A stretch of DNA of 64,000 bases from positions 1-64,000 of the forward strand of contig JAHHIF010000002.1 of the NCBI GenBank assembly GCA_019358875.1. The letters run 5' to 3'. A program made the position numbers and the translations under genes. The stretch comes from Symplocastrum torsivum CPER-KK1. GTDB lineage: Bacteria > Cyanobacteriota > Cyanobacteriia > Cyanobacteriales > Coleofasciculaceae. Below, one piece after another: positions 9,292-18,139 of this stretch. Under the pieces are notes generated by a model. It saw only the letters and a list, made by a program, of their open reading frames with translations, did not search any database and had not been told where the DNA came from. Positions within the stretch are counted from its first letter, which is position 1. Each line of letters begins with the position of its first letter.

Positions 9292-9929
9292 GGTGACTTT
9301 CCTGTCAAACCTTAAATAATTTTTGAGTGAACTTGAGAACAATGCCCCCGCCTTAAGCGGTTTGGCGAAGTTGAGTAACGGCTTACAAGCTTGAATTAAT
9401 GAGTTGTTTTAGCGTTTACAGAAACTCGTCATCAGCTAGACAGGAAACAAATTTCTCTGTTTAGTTTTGGGTTGTGTTCAACCTTTGTTTAGACAATCCG
9501 GAGTAATAGTTACTCCCCATGTATGCTCTAACAGACGTGGAAAAGTTTCTTCTCCACAAAGAAAGATTCACAATTTCCCTCTGCTCAAGGGGTTGGACTC
9601 TGACACAACTCAACAACGAGCTTTGATTAAGCTAACTCACCCTATCCTACCCAGCTACTTTAGAAAACCTATCACTCTCTAAAAAATTTAATAGCACTTC
9701 CTGAGTCTTGCCCAGGCTACTCACTAGAGTATGAGATTCATTCTAAAAACCATAGCTCAGTCCATTTCAACTGAGGTCTTGCACCATTCTCAATGACGCT
9801 CATAATCCGCCCGGAGTTTAAACTCCGGGCTAATAGCTCAAGTCCACTTAAGTGGACTAAAACTCTTATCCAGTCGTTATCGGGTAGATGAGGTTGGAGC
9901 AATAATGACTTAAAGAAGGATTCGCTCAA
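9292..9929. other. Long non-coding leader region of hpsA, with two palindromes
   Basis: About 640 bases with no credible gene. The left part is the upstream region of hpsA (minus strand) and probably contains its promoter, which I could not place. The right part, beyond the rpmB stop, contains the twin palindromes at 9809-9858. Short open frames here lack ribosome sites and protein-like composition. Confidence 0.5.
9809..9858. repeat. Pair of adjacent perfect palindromes
   Basis: A 22-bp perfect palindrome (half-site GCCCGGAGTTT, 9809-9830) is followed after 10 nt by an 18-bp perfect palindrome (half-site AGTCCACTT, 9841-9858). Such tandem palindromes resemble the small dispersed repeats seen between cyanobacterial genes. 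They lie downstream of rpmB, could fold in its mRNA tail, but have no T-run. Confidence 0.65.
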
Positions 9930-10166
9930 CTAGTATTGATTTAAGTCAATCCCAGCTTGCTTCGCCATTGCTTGCAAACCGTTCTTCTCCAATGTCTTGA
10001 TTGCCTTGGTGGAAAGCCGTAACTTCACCCAACGATTACCTTGTGACCACCAAACCCGCTTCCACTGTAGGTTAACTTCCTGTAGTTTCTTAGTACGTCG
10101 GTGTGAGTGAGAGATGGCATAGGCATTGTTTGCTTTTTTGCCCGTTAGCTGACATTTGCGTGACAT
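9930..10166 (-). CDS. rpmB: 50S ribosomal protein L28
   Basis: 78 aa from the ATG at 10166, which has GGAGG six bases upstream; the frame is open further but those codons are not needed. The start [20 protein letters not shown], then [14 protein letters not shown] and [16 protein letters not shown], is the bacterial L28 signature, and the length matches the family. Small basic protein of the large ribosomal subunit. It lies 310 nt downstream of htpG on the same strand with repeat sequence between them, so it is likely transcribed alone. Confidence 0.95.
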   Translation of the reverse strand: MSRKCQLTGKKANNAYAISHSHRRTKKLQEVNLQWKRVWWSQGNRWVKLRLSTKAIKTLEKNGLQAMAKQAGIDLNQY

Positions 10167-10476
10167 TGTTAACCTCCAGATTGTCTCCGTCATCTATCAT
10201 ATCTTGCTCGTCCGAAGAAAATAGGCAGGGGGAGGTGGGGCGATTGGAAGGAGCATCCCATTTTGGCAAAAGTACCTGGCGATTGAAAAGATACCGTTAG
10301 TCAAATTAGCGAAGGGTATGACCCCTCCCCAAACCCCTCCCCGAAGCGGAGAGGGGCTTCCGGACTCCCCCTTCCCTTCAAGGGAAGGGGGCTGGGGGGT
10401 TAGGTTTTCCGAATTCACCAACAACATCTTGAAAATTGCGGCTACAAAACCGTTCGCGTCAGCTCATTGAACGTCT
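10167..10476. repeat. Inverted-repeat-rich intergenic element between htpG and rpmB
   Basis: The block 10318-10403 is a G+C-rich hairpin-forming element: CCCCCTTCCCTT and AAGGGAAGGGGG form a 12-bp stem with a 1-nt loop at 10367-10391, flanked by CCCCTCCCC and a GGGGGG run. Translated on the minus strand it gives a TPQPPSLEGKGE... peptide typical of a dispersed cyanobacterial intergenic repeat, not a protein. The remainder (10167-10317) must carry the rpmB promoter, which I could not identify. Confidence 0.6.
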
Positions 10477-12507
10477 CTAACGTGTAGTCAGGCGTGTGAG
10501 TACCTGATTCGAGCGCTCAACGAAAGCTTTCATGCTATCGGCATCGAAGCCTTTTTGAGCCATCAGTGCCAAGTCGTAGACGTGCTGGCAAATCAGGTTA
10601 GCGAGTTCACCCGAAGGAGACTGTCCGCTGCCTTGAACAATGCTTCCCTGGCTCAGTTCAGTTAAGTTCTGAATCAATGGGTGAGCTGTGTTCACGACTA
10701 AAATATGCTCTTCAGGAAACTGAGCAGATTGCTGCTGCATCAGTGCTGTCATTTCCTGGAGACGCCGCAGCGCTTCTGGTAAGAGGACAATCGCTGGTGG
10801 TGTGCCTTGGGGGTCATCAGACTTCAGCGCTTGGGTGCGGATGTTGACTTTTGGCTTGTTGAGGGCTTTCTCAAATATCTCTTTAATCAGTTCATTCCGA
10901 GTTTTGTTGGTCTTGGGGTCAACAATTTCTGCTGCCTTATCCTGGTCAATCAGGGTGTTATCCAAGTCTGAGTCCACCCGTGAGAATTTCACATCCGAGT
11001 ACTCGCGCTCTAGGAAGCTGATGAAGTGGGTGTCGATGAAGGAGTCCATAAACAGGACTTCCAGACCTTGCTTTTTGTGCAGTTCTACATAGGTCGCTTG
11101 TGGCGCTTCATCAGTGCAGTAGAAGACTCGGTTTTCATTGCGCTCTTTGTTGCGCTCTAGATACTCTTTGAGGGTGGTGTATTGGGAATTGGGGAGTTGG
11201 GAGTTGGGAGTTGGGAGTTGAGATTCGCTGCTTGACGCTGAAGTTACATCTTGCCAAGCGTCTCCTTCTTCAGACTGCACCTGTACGGCTGGCGTTTCGG
11301 TGTTGCTGGCTTGTGCTACTTCCTTGTTCTCCTGCACTCCTGGTTGGTAGGTGGTGCGGTAGATGATGATGTCTTCGACTTGCTTTTTGAACTTGTCGTC
11401 GTTGAGGGAGCCAAATTTGACAAAGGTGCCTACATCTTGCCAGCTCTGAATGTATTCATCACGCTGCTCGTTGTAGAGGGATTTTAGGCGATCGCCTACT
11501 TTCTTGGCAATGAAGTCAGCAATCCGGCGCACTGTTCGGTCATTCGTCAGCGCACTACGAGACACGTTCAGGGGAATATCAGGGCTATCAATCACTCCCC
11601 GCAGTGGCATCAGAAACTTGGGAATCACTTCTTCGCAGTGGTCGCTGACAAACACCTGATTGCAGAACAGCTTGATGTTACCTTTGGTCACATCGACATC
11701 CGGCTTTAGCTTGGGGAAGTAGAGAATACCGTTAAGCAGGAAGGGATAGTCAGTATTCAAATGCACCCACAACAGCGGCTCATCCTGGAACGGGTAAAGG
11801 TAGCGGTAGAAGTCTAAATAATCTTCTTTTGTGAGGCTTTGTGGCGATTCCTTCCACAAGGCTCTTTGTCTATTAACTTGCTCACCATCGAGTTTGATGG
11901 GCACTGGCATAAAGTCGCAGTAAGCTGTGACCAACTGCTTAATCCGGATTGGTTCTAGATACTCCTGTTCCTCGTCTTGGAGGGTGAGCGTAACGGTAGT
12001 GCCTCGCTGAGTGCGGGAAGAGTCTTCTAGCTGAAACGCGGGTGAACCATCACAAGACCAATGAACCGCTTGTGCCCCCTGTTTGTAGGAGAGTGTATCA
12101 ATTTCAACCTTACTCGCTACCATGAACGAGGAGTAGAAGCCTAGACCGAAGTGACCGATAATCTGTTGGTCTGCGTCTTTTTGGTATTTTTGGACAAATT
12201 CCTCGGCACTGGAGAAAGCAACTTGGTTAATGTACTTCTTTACCTCGTCAACGGTCATGCCGATGCCGTTATCGGAGATGGAGAGGGTCTTTTTGTCCTT
12301 ATCAATGCTGATTTGAATTTCCGGGGCTTCCAGTTCTCCGTCTACCTCCCCGGCGAAAGAGACCATCTTCAATTTTTGGATGGCATCCACGGCGTTGGAA
12401 ATCAGCTCCCGCAAGAAGATTTCGTGGTCGGTGTAGAGGGACTTCTTGATAATAGGGAAAATATTCTCAGTATGAATACTGATAGTGCCCTGTTCTAACA
12501 TCGTCAT
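10477..12507 (-). CDS. htpG: molecular chaperone HtpG (Hsp90)
   Basis: 676 aa from the ATG at 12507 (a GTG at 12516 is a possible alternative with AGGA four bases before it). The start MTMLEQGTISIHTENIFPII matches the cyanobacterial family. GHKL ATP-binding motifs are visible: ELISNAVDA (N-box), DNGIGM near residue 80, GHFGLGFYSSFMV. The middle domain holds NVSRSALTNDRTVRRIADFI. Cytosolic ATP-dependent chaperone, linked in cyanobacteria to heat and oxidative stress tolerance. Odd feature: residues about 429-442, in the linker between the middle and C-terminal regions, are encoded by six copies of a 7-nt repeat (see the separate entry), which keeps the frame. Probably its own transcript; no neighbour is functionally linked. 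Confidence 0.95.
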   Translation of the reverse strand: MTMLEQGTISIHTENIFPIIKKSLYTDHEIFLRELISNAVDAIQKLKMVSFAGEVDGELEAPEIQISIDKDKKTLSISDNGIGMTVDEVKKYINQVAFSSAEEFVQKYQKDADQQIIGHFGLGFYSSFMVASKVEIDTLSYKQGAQAVHWSCDGSPAFQLEDSSRTQRGTTVTLTLQDEEQEYLEPIRIKQLVTAYCDFMPVPIKLDGEQVNRQRALWKESPQSLTKEDYLDFYRYLYPFQDEPLLWVHLNTDYPFLLNGILYFPKLKPDVDVTKGNIKLFCNQVFVSDHCEEVIPKFLMPLRGVIDSPDIPLNVSRSALTNDRTVRRIADFIAKKVGDRLKSLYNEQRDEYIQSWQDVGTFVKFGSLNDDKFKKQVEDIIIYRTTYQPGVQENKEVAQASNTETPAVQVQSEEGDAWQDVTSASSSESQLPTPNSQLPNSQYTTLKEYLERNKERNENRVFYCTDEAPQATYVELHKKQGLEVLFMDSFIDTHFISFLEREYSDVKFSRVDSDLDNTLIDQDKAAEIVDPKTNKTRNELIKEIFEKALNKPKVNIRTQALKSDDPQGTPPAIVLLPEALRRLQEMTALMQQQSAQFPEEHILVVNTAHPLIQNLTELSQGSIVQGSGQSPSGELANLICQHVYDLALMAQKGFDADSMKAFVERSNQVLTRLTTR
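11181..11222. repeat. In-frame heptamer repeat inside htpG
   Basis: Six 7-nt units in register on the plus strand (ATTGGGA, ATTGGGG, AGTTGGG x3, AGTTGAG). The 42 nt equal 14 codons, so the frame of htpG is kept. They encode the low-complexity stretch SQLPTPNSQLPNSQ. Confidence 0.9.
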
Positions 12508-12716
12508 GGGTGTCACTTAATCCTATCGAAGGTCTTTAAGACGATTCTGTGCGATCGCATGGGGTTTTGCTTCTCGGATTGCTCCCTAAGGGGGATTCGG
12601 ATCTCCGTACTTGGGCGAAGATAACTTAACTTTTCTTGCTTTGTCGAAGCCTTCAAGTATGAGCGGGTTGCCTTACTCAGAGTTTCCACTCTACCCAATG
12701 ACTATGCGCTCTTGCC

Positions 12717-13922
12717 TCATTTTCTAAATAAAAGCGATCGCACTTGACGCAAACGACCTCGCAACGCTGAGGGTCGCTGCTTTGTCGGTATGACACTGCT
12801 CTGTTTTGAATTAACCAAGCGCTGGTTGCGTTCGACGCATTGTTCTAAGGCACTTACCCAAGAATCAGATATCCCAGCAGCCATTGCTAACTGTAAGATT
12901 TCCTCAAAATAGGTGACTTGAGATTTTTTTGAGGTCTTGATGTCCAGAATCTGTTGGTTTGTGACATCTTGCTCAAAACATGTAGGTAAACCGATACCCA
13001 TTACTCGGAAACCGAGAATAGTACGGATGCATTTTTCGCAGTGTCCGCAGTTGCGGTCTAGTTGTTCGCCTTCCCAACACACTCTTAGACCTTGCAAAGC
13101 GGCGGGAAAATGGGTAAGCTCCTGAATTTTCTCAATCCGCTTAAACGCTGTCCCGTCATGAATGATTTGAAAACCATTACTCGACAGTAATGGGTCAGTC
13201 AGGGGATTTGAACCCCAAGGTAGAAACAAAGATTGGTAGGTATAGGAACTGGGCAGCAAACCGACTGTGTAGCCTCCTCGTAACAACATCAGTGTCGAGG
13301 CAACTGCTGCACCAAAGACATCTTCCCAATCTTGACCTAGCTCCCGAAAGTTAGTTGCCATCGGGATGAGTTCTACGCCTAAGCTAGCTAGCATGGCTCT
13401 TGATTTTTCTGCTGCTCTCTCAAACACCTGTTGCTGTGCCAAGGGGATATCAAAACCATGAACCATCAAACCTGCTTGTAGATTGCGTGTCAGTCTGCCA
13501 TAGTGACCATTTTTGTGGCGAAACACAGTAAAGCAGCTATCCACGCCACCTGAGAAAGCTGCGATCGCTTTTTCCTCAGGTGTAGTAATAGGTTGTTCAC
13601 GCTCAACCTCTGCTTGAATCTCAATTTTTCGATACTTCTGAGGACACCAACAGATCCAAGCTGCCTGAAACTCCTCTAAATTCCGTAATAGTGAGGGCGA
13701 AACCTCGCCATGAACGACGACATCCGTTGACAGACTCATCGCCAGCATCAGCGTTGCTACGACGAAGGGGTCACAACTGGGGGAAATCAGAGAAGCGTAT
13801 TTAGAAGGAACCCGATACCAAAGACGAGTTCGAGATTGATCATGATTCTCGATTGTGACACTGACAGTCGTTGAGTCGTTTGCCTCAATCGATTCTTCTA
13901 GCCAGAGATGAGTTTTACGCAT
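12717..13922 (-). CDS. QueC-like PP-loop ATPase, function unknown
   Basis: 401 aa. The central part carries a PP-loop ATP pyrophosphatase motif SGGVDSC at residues 124-130. Near the end are Cys282, Cys292, Cys295 and Cys298 (C-x9-C-x2-C-x2-C), very like the zinc-binding cluster of 7-cyano-7-deazaguanine synthase QueC (C-x8-C-x2-C-x2-C). The N-terminal 110 residues are not part of QueC, and the protein is nearly twice QueC's length, so it is not a simple QueC. PP-loop enzymes adenylate a carboxyl, amide or similar group using ATP. Located 128 nt after the last of five tandem GT2 genes on the same strand, so it may act on a sugar or glycan precursor; that is inference. No ribosome site is obvious at the ATG. 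Confidence 0.7.
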   Translation of the reverse strand: MRKTHLWLEESIEANDSTTVSVTIENHDQSRTRLWYRVPSKYASLISPSCDPFVVATLMLAMSLSTDVVVHGEVSPSLLRNLEEFQAAWICWCPQKYRKIEIQAEVEREQPITTPEEKAIAAFSGGVDSCFTVFRHKNGHYGRLTRNLQAGLMVHGFDIPLAQQQVFERAAEKSRAMLASLGVELIPMATNFRELGQDWEDVFGAAVASTLMLLRGGYTVGLLPSSYTYQSLFLPWGSNPLTDPLLSSNGFQIIHDGTAFKRIEKIQELTHFPAALQGLRVCWEGEQLDRNCGHCEKCIRTILGFRVMGIGLPTCFEQDVTNQQILDIKTSKKSQVTYFEEILQLAMAAGISDSWVSALEQCVERNQRLVNSKQSSVIPTKQRPSALRGRLRQVRSLLFRK

Positions 13923-14050
13923 GACAGTAAAATTATTGAAAAATATACACTTAAAAAGTAACCAAAATTGTTTAAATAATCGCTCTTGTTGAGTTGAGTA
14001 ACTGCTTTCTTAAAGTTGGTTGACCGTTTACTTAGCTATTGTCGGTTGTC

Positions 14051-15019
14051 TTAATGGGTGACTGTTTTTCCAGAATCTTTCTTAACCGCCTTTAGTAAGG
14101 CTGAAGTCAATTGAGGTGGGAGAAGAATTGCTGCGACGATTTTAAGGCTCACAATTAGCATTAAACGCGATCGCCCCCTCAGTACAGCCGGATCATATTT
14201 AACACAGTGCCATAAACACCGAGCGGCTGCTAGAGCATTTTGTTGCCCTAGCGGGCCTGCTAGTCCTCTGAAAAGTAAATATTGGTATAGATTAGCTAGG
14301 CTACGTAATTTTAAGTATTGTAGAGACTCAGGAGCCTGATTAAATGCTCGTTCAATTACCTGCAAGCACTGGGTTTCTTGTCGAGAAAGATTGAAAGAGA
14401 TTGAAGTTGTAGACAGACGATAGAGAATTTGCGATCGCGGTACTACCACAAAAGGATAACGAGCCGCTAAACGAATAAATAATTCCCAATCTTCAGGCCC
14501 AAATAAGGATTCATCAAACCCACCAACCTCTCTTAAGGCTTCCCGCCGAATTAAGGGATTAGAACCATTTTCTAAAAAATCATTTACCAACAGTTCTGAG
14601 TAAACATCTCCTGTTACCGTTAGATGGTTTCCAGGGTATAGAAATTGACCAAATTCATCAATATAATCAGTCCAGCTATAAGCGACAGCCGCTTGAGGGT
14701 TAGCTTGCAGTGCTTGTAACTGCGCCTCTAGCTTATCCGGTGTCCAAAGGTCATCAGAATCTAAAAAAGAAACATATTCACTAGTTGCCTTTGCCAATCC
14801 CCGGTTACGACTCGCCGACACACCTGCATTGGGATAGGAAAATACTCTCAATCTTGGGTCTTTGATGAAATCAACAACGTTTAATGTTGTGTCTTGGGAA
14901 CCATCATTGATTACAATTAATTCAAAATCTGTAAAAGTTTGATTTAAGACAGATTCAATTGTCTCTTGAATTGTTTTTGAAGCGTTGTAAGCGGGAATAA
15001 CCACAGAAATGACTGGCAT
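14051..15019 (-). CDS. GT2 family glycosyltransferase (array copy 5)
   Basis: 322 aa. GT-A fold family 2: nucleotide-binding strand and loop at residues 4-42 (SVVIPAYNAS, VINDGSQD), a D-S-D metal motif at 87-89 (FLDSDDLW), and an acidic ED at 176-177 in a GPEDWELFIRLA motif, the usual catalytic region. The C-terminal third (from about 225) is helical with a hydrophobic stretch near 285-300. It transfers a sugar from a nucleotide-sugar donor to a growing glycan at the membrane. Last and most divergent of five paralogs in a row (DSD where the others have DAD). 60 nt behind copy 4. Confidence 0.9.
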   Translation of the reverse strand: MPVISVVIPAYNASKTIQETIESVLNQTFTDFELIVINDGSQDTTLNVVDFIKDPRLRVFSYPNAGVSASRNRGLAKATSEYVSFLDSDDLWTPDKLEAQLQALQANPQAAVAYSWTDYIDEFGQFLYPGNHLTVTGDVYSELLVNDFLENGSNPLIRREALREVGGFDESLFGPEDWELFIRLAARYPFVVVPRSQILYRLSTTSISFNLSRQETQCLQVIERAFNQAPESLQYLKLRSLANLYQYLLFRGLAGPLGQQNALAAARCLWHCVKYDPAVLRGRSRLMLIVSLKIVAAILLPPQLTSALLKAVKKDSGKTVTH

Positions 15020-15079
15020 ATCTCTGCACCCAGGTTATCTACTAACGTGATTCTAAGTGATTGCGTTTAATCAGGGTGG

Positions 15080-16066
15080 TCAAGATACATCTAATTGCAA
15101 GTAACCCAGCAAGGTTGTAGTATTCGCTAATCCTTTAGCTTTAGCTAACAAGGCTTGAGCTTGTTGGGGTGGCAGTAAAGTCACTACCGCAATCTTAAAC
15201 AATACTTTCAAGATGACACGCGATCGCAACAGTGCTGGATCGTTTTTGATCGAATTCCAAAGTAACCTAGCTGCTGTCAAGCCTCGTTGGCGCTCTAGTG
15301 GTTCCTCAAGTGCTTTAAAAGTAAGACCTTTATAGATATTAGCAAGGCTAGATTGTTTCAGGTATTGTAGAAATTCAGGAGCTTGACTAAAAGCTTGTTC
15401 AATCACTCGCAAGCTTGCTGCTTCCATCCTCAAAATATTAGCCGATGCTGAATTAGGAGATTGCCTGTATAACACTTGTGGAGATGGCACTGCAACAAAA
15501 TGATAGCGTGCTGCTAGCCGTAACCACAAATCCCGATCTTCAGAAGGAGTCATCGACTCATCAAAGCCACCGACTTCTGCTATAGCTTGAGCGCGAATTA
15601 AAGGGTTAGAGCCGTTTTCAATAAAATCAATTAATAAAAGCTTTGCATAAACATCGCCACTAACACTGATGTGGCTGCCTCGGCGGGAAAAGTTACCTAA
15701 TTCATCAATACACTTAGTCCAACTATAAGCTACAGCCGCTTGGGAATTATCTTGCAGTGCCCTCAATTGCGCCTCTAATTTATCAGGTGTCCAGAGGTCA
15801 TCGGCATCAATAAACGAAATATATTCACCACAAGCGTGAGAAATCCCTCGGTTACGACTTGTTGCTTGACCAGCATTGGCGTAAGAAAAAGCTTTCAATC
15901 GAGGTTCTTGGATGCGCTCAACAATCTCTAACGTTGCATCTTGTGAGCCATCGTTAATGACAATTAACTCAAAATCTGTAAACGTTTGGTTTAAAACCGA
16001 TTCAATCGTCTCTTGAATTGTTTTTTCCCCATTGTAAACTGGGATAATCACAGAGATGAGGGGCAT
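15080..16066 (-). CDS. GT2 family glycosyltransferase (array copy 4)
   Basis: 328 aa. Same architecture as its neighbours: SVIIPVYNGEKTIQETIESV at the N-terminus, VINDGSQD, the D-A-D metal motif in FIDADDLWTP, and SEDRDLWLRLAARYHF as the catalytic acid region. It is most similar to copy 3; the first 50 residues are nearly identical, with the difference concentrated in the C-terminal third and around residues 125-140. That pattern suggests a recent duplication with changed acceptor preference. 15 nt separates it from copy 3, consistent with one mRNA. Donor and acceptor sugars cannot be read from sequence. Confidence 0.92.
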   Translation of the reverse strand: MPLISVIIPVYNGEKTIQETIESVLNQTFTDFELIVINDGSQDATLEIVERIQEPRLKAFSYANAGQATSRNRGISHACGEYISFIDADDLWTPDKLEAQLRALQDNSQAAVAYSWTKCIDELGNFSRRGSHISVSGDVYAKLLLIDFIENGSNPLIRAQAIAEVGGFDESMTPSEDRDLWLRLAARYHFVAVPSPQVLYRQSPNSASANILRMEAASLRVIEQAFSQAPEFLQYLKQSSLANIYKGLTFKALEEPLERQRGLTAARLLWNSIKNDPALLRSRVILKVLFKIAVVTLLPPQQAQALLAKAKGLANTTTLLGYLQLDVS

Positions 16067-16081
16067 AATCGCTTTGCTTCC

Positions 16082-17089
16082 TTAGGAAATTCCTCTTAAT
16101 TTGGAAGGCTCTACTTGCATATAACCATGTAAAGCATTGATATTAGATAGATACTTCATTTTAGTTAGCACTTGAGCCTGTTGAGATGGTAATAAAACCA
16201 TTACGGCAATTTTAAACAAAACTTTCCAGATTACTCGTGCCCGAAGTAGGGAAGGGTCAGTTCTGAAGGAATGCCAGAGCAATCTAGCTGCTGTTAAACC
16301 TCCCTGCCTCCCTGGAGTTCTTTCTAAAGCTCTAAAGGTAAGACCCTTGTAATTATTACTCAGGCTAGAGCGCTTCAGGTGTCGTAATGATTCCGGAGCT
16401 TGATTGAAGGCTTGTTCAATCACTCGCAAGCTTGATTTCTCCATCCTCAAAACATTAGTAGACTCCGAATTGGCACATTGTCTGTATAACACTTGTGGCG
16501 ATTGCACAGCGACAAAATGATAGCGTGATGCTAACCGCAACCACAAATCCCTATCTTCAGAAGGGGTCATTGACTTATCAAATCCACCAACTTCAGTTAA
16601 AGCTTGCCGACGAATTAAGGGGTTAGAGCCACTTCCTATAAAATCAATCAATAAAAGCTTGGCGTAAACGTCGCCATTGACAGTCATGTAGCTACCTTGC
16701 TGTGAAGGTAAAGGTTGACTAAATTCATCAATATAGTTAGTCCAGCTATAAGCCACAGCCGCTTGGGAATTATCTTGCAGTGCCTTCAATTGCGCCTCTA
16801 GCTTATCTGGTGTCCAGAGGTCATCGGCATCAATAAACGAAATATATTCACCACAAGCATGGAAAATTCCCCTGTTACGGCTGGCAGCTTGACCAGCATT
16901 TGGATAAGAATATACTTTTATTCGAGGGTCTTGGATACGCTCAACAATCTCTAGCGTTGCGTCCTGTGAGCCATCGTTAATGATGATTAGCTCAAAGTCT
17001 GTAAACGTTTGGTTTAAAACTGATTCAATTGTCTCTTGAATTGTTTTTTCACCATTATAAACAGGAATAATTACCGAAATTAACGGCAT
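16082..17089 (-). CDS. GT2 family glycosyltransferase (array copy 3)
   Basis: 335 aa. GT-A family 2 enzyme with the motifs SVIIPVYNGE, IINDGSQD, FIDADDLWTP and SEDRDLWLRLASRYHF. Closest to copy 4. Unlike copy 4, it has a short insertion (PLPSQQGS) after the YSWTNYIDE segment and a C-terminal extension. Expected to act on the cytoplasmic face of the membrane in surface polysaccharide synthesis. 34 nt after copy 2. Confidence 0.92.
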   Translation of the reverse strand: MPLISVIIPVYNGEKTIQETIESVLNQTFTDFELIIINDGSQDATLEIVERIQDPRIKVYSYPNAGQAASRNRGIFHACGEYISFIDADDLWTPDKLEAQLKALQDNSQAAVAYSWTNYIDEFSQPLPSQQGSYMTVNGDVYAKLLLIDFIGSGSNPLIRRQALTEVGGFDKSMTPSEDRDLWLRLASRYHFVAVQSPQVLYRQCANSESTNVLRMEKSSLRVIEQAFNQAPESLRHLKRSSLSNNYKGLTFRALERTPGRQGGLTAARLLWHSFRTDPSLLRARVIWKVLFKIAVMVLLPSQQAQVLTKMKYLSNINALHGYMQVEPSKLRGIS

Positions 17090-17123
17090 ATTAGTTCAGT
17101 TAAATTAGAATATTTTTATTAAT

Positions 17124-18110
17124 TTAGAAGGGTTCAAGCCGCATATGTAATAGTATAATATGAAGATTAGATAGTCGTTTTGTTTTCCTGATTACTCTTT
17201 GAGCTAATTGAGGTGAAAGTAGAACTACAAGTACGATTGTTAACAATATTTTCCAGGTAACTCGCCTTCGCAGGAGCGAGGGATCATTGCTAGCAGCACT
17301 CCAGAGAAATGTTGCAGCTACTAAGGAACGCGATCGCGTGGGGAACCGTTCAAAGCACCTGAAAATGAGATACTTGTATAGATTAGCGAGGCTATGCTTT
17401 TTCAAGTGCTGTAGTGAGTTAGGAGCCTGAGTAAACGCCTGTTCAATCACTCGCGCACAGGCTGATGCCATGCGACAAAGATTGGCAGATTCGGAATTGG
17501 GAGATTGTCGATATAAGATGTGTGGGTATGGCACCGCGACAAAATGATAGCGTGCAGCCAACCGCAGCCACATATCCCAATCTTCAGCTGGGGGAAGTGA
17601 CTCATCAAAGCTACCTGCTTCGATTAAAGCTTGCCGACGAATCAACGGGTTAGAGCCATTGTCTAAAAAATCACATAATAAGAGCTTTGGATAAACATCG
17701 CCACTGAGAGTACTGTGGCTAGCTTCACGTAAAAATTGCCCCGTTTCATCAATACAGTTACTCCAACTGTAAGCGACAGCAGCTTGAGGGTTGTCCTGAA
17801 GTGCTTTGAGTTGAGCCTCTAGCTTATTAGGAGTCCAGAGGTCATCCGCATCTAAAAAGGCGATGAATTCACCTGTGCTATGAGAAAACCCCCGGTTGCG
17901 ACTCGCAGCTTGTCTGGCATTAGGGTAGGAAAACACCTTCAACCGAGGGTCTTGTATACTATTAACAACCTCTAAAGTTGCATCGTTCGAGCCATCGTCA
18001 ATAACGATTATTTCAAAATCTTGAAAGCTTTGATTTAAGACAGATTCTATTGTTTCTCGAATCGTTTTCTCTCCGTTGTACACAGGGATAATTACTGAAA
18101 TAAGTGGCAT
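17124..18110 (-). CDS. GT2 family glycosyltransferase (array copy 2)
   Basis: 328 aa. GT2 motifs SVIIPVYNGE, VIDDGSND (Asp where the siblings have Asn), FLDADDLWTP and AEDWDMWLRLAARYHF. A hydrophobic segment (ILLTIVLVVLLSPQLAQ) near residues 288-304 may attach it to the membrane; the siblings have an equivalent. 29 nt separates it from copy 1. Part of one probable operon with the pyruvyl-transferase-like gene upstream. Confidence 0.92.
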   Translation of the reverse strand: MPLISVIIPVYNGEKTIRETIESVLNQSFQDFEIIVIDDGSNDATLEVVNSIQDPRLKVFSYPNARQAASRNRGFSHSTGEFIAFLDADDLWTPNKLEAQLKALQDNPQAAVAYSWSNCIDETGQFLREASHSTLSGDVYPKLLLCDFLDNGSNPLIRRQALIEAGSFDESLPPAEDWDMWLRLAARYHFVAVPYPHILYRQSPNSESANLCRMASACARVIEQAFTQAPNSLQHLKKHSLANLYKYLIFRCFERFPTRSRSLVAATFLWSAASNDPSLLRRRVTWKILLTIVLVVLLSPQLAQRVIRKTKRLSNLHIILLHMRLEPF

Positions 18111-18139
18111 ATCAGCTTAGCTCCATTAGGCGTATCATT

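Noticed and set aside
9467..9682. 71-aa plus-strand frame upstream of hpsA
   Set aside because: No ribosome site, no protein-like pattern, antisense to the expected hpsA leader.
9738..9929. 63-aa minus-strand frame next to rpmB
   Set aside because: It runs straight through both palindromes at 9809-9858 and has no ribosome site; the residues reflect the repeat.
10197..10427. 76-aa minus-strand frame with TPQPPSLEGKGE
   Set aside because: This peptide is the translation of a dispersed hairpin repeat, not a gene.
12513..12698. 61-aa minus-strand frame before htpG
   Set aside because: Overlaps the htpG start, composition not protein-like, no ribosome site.
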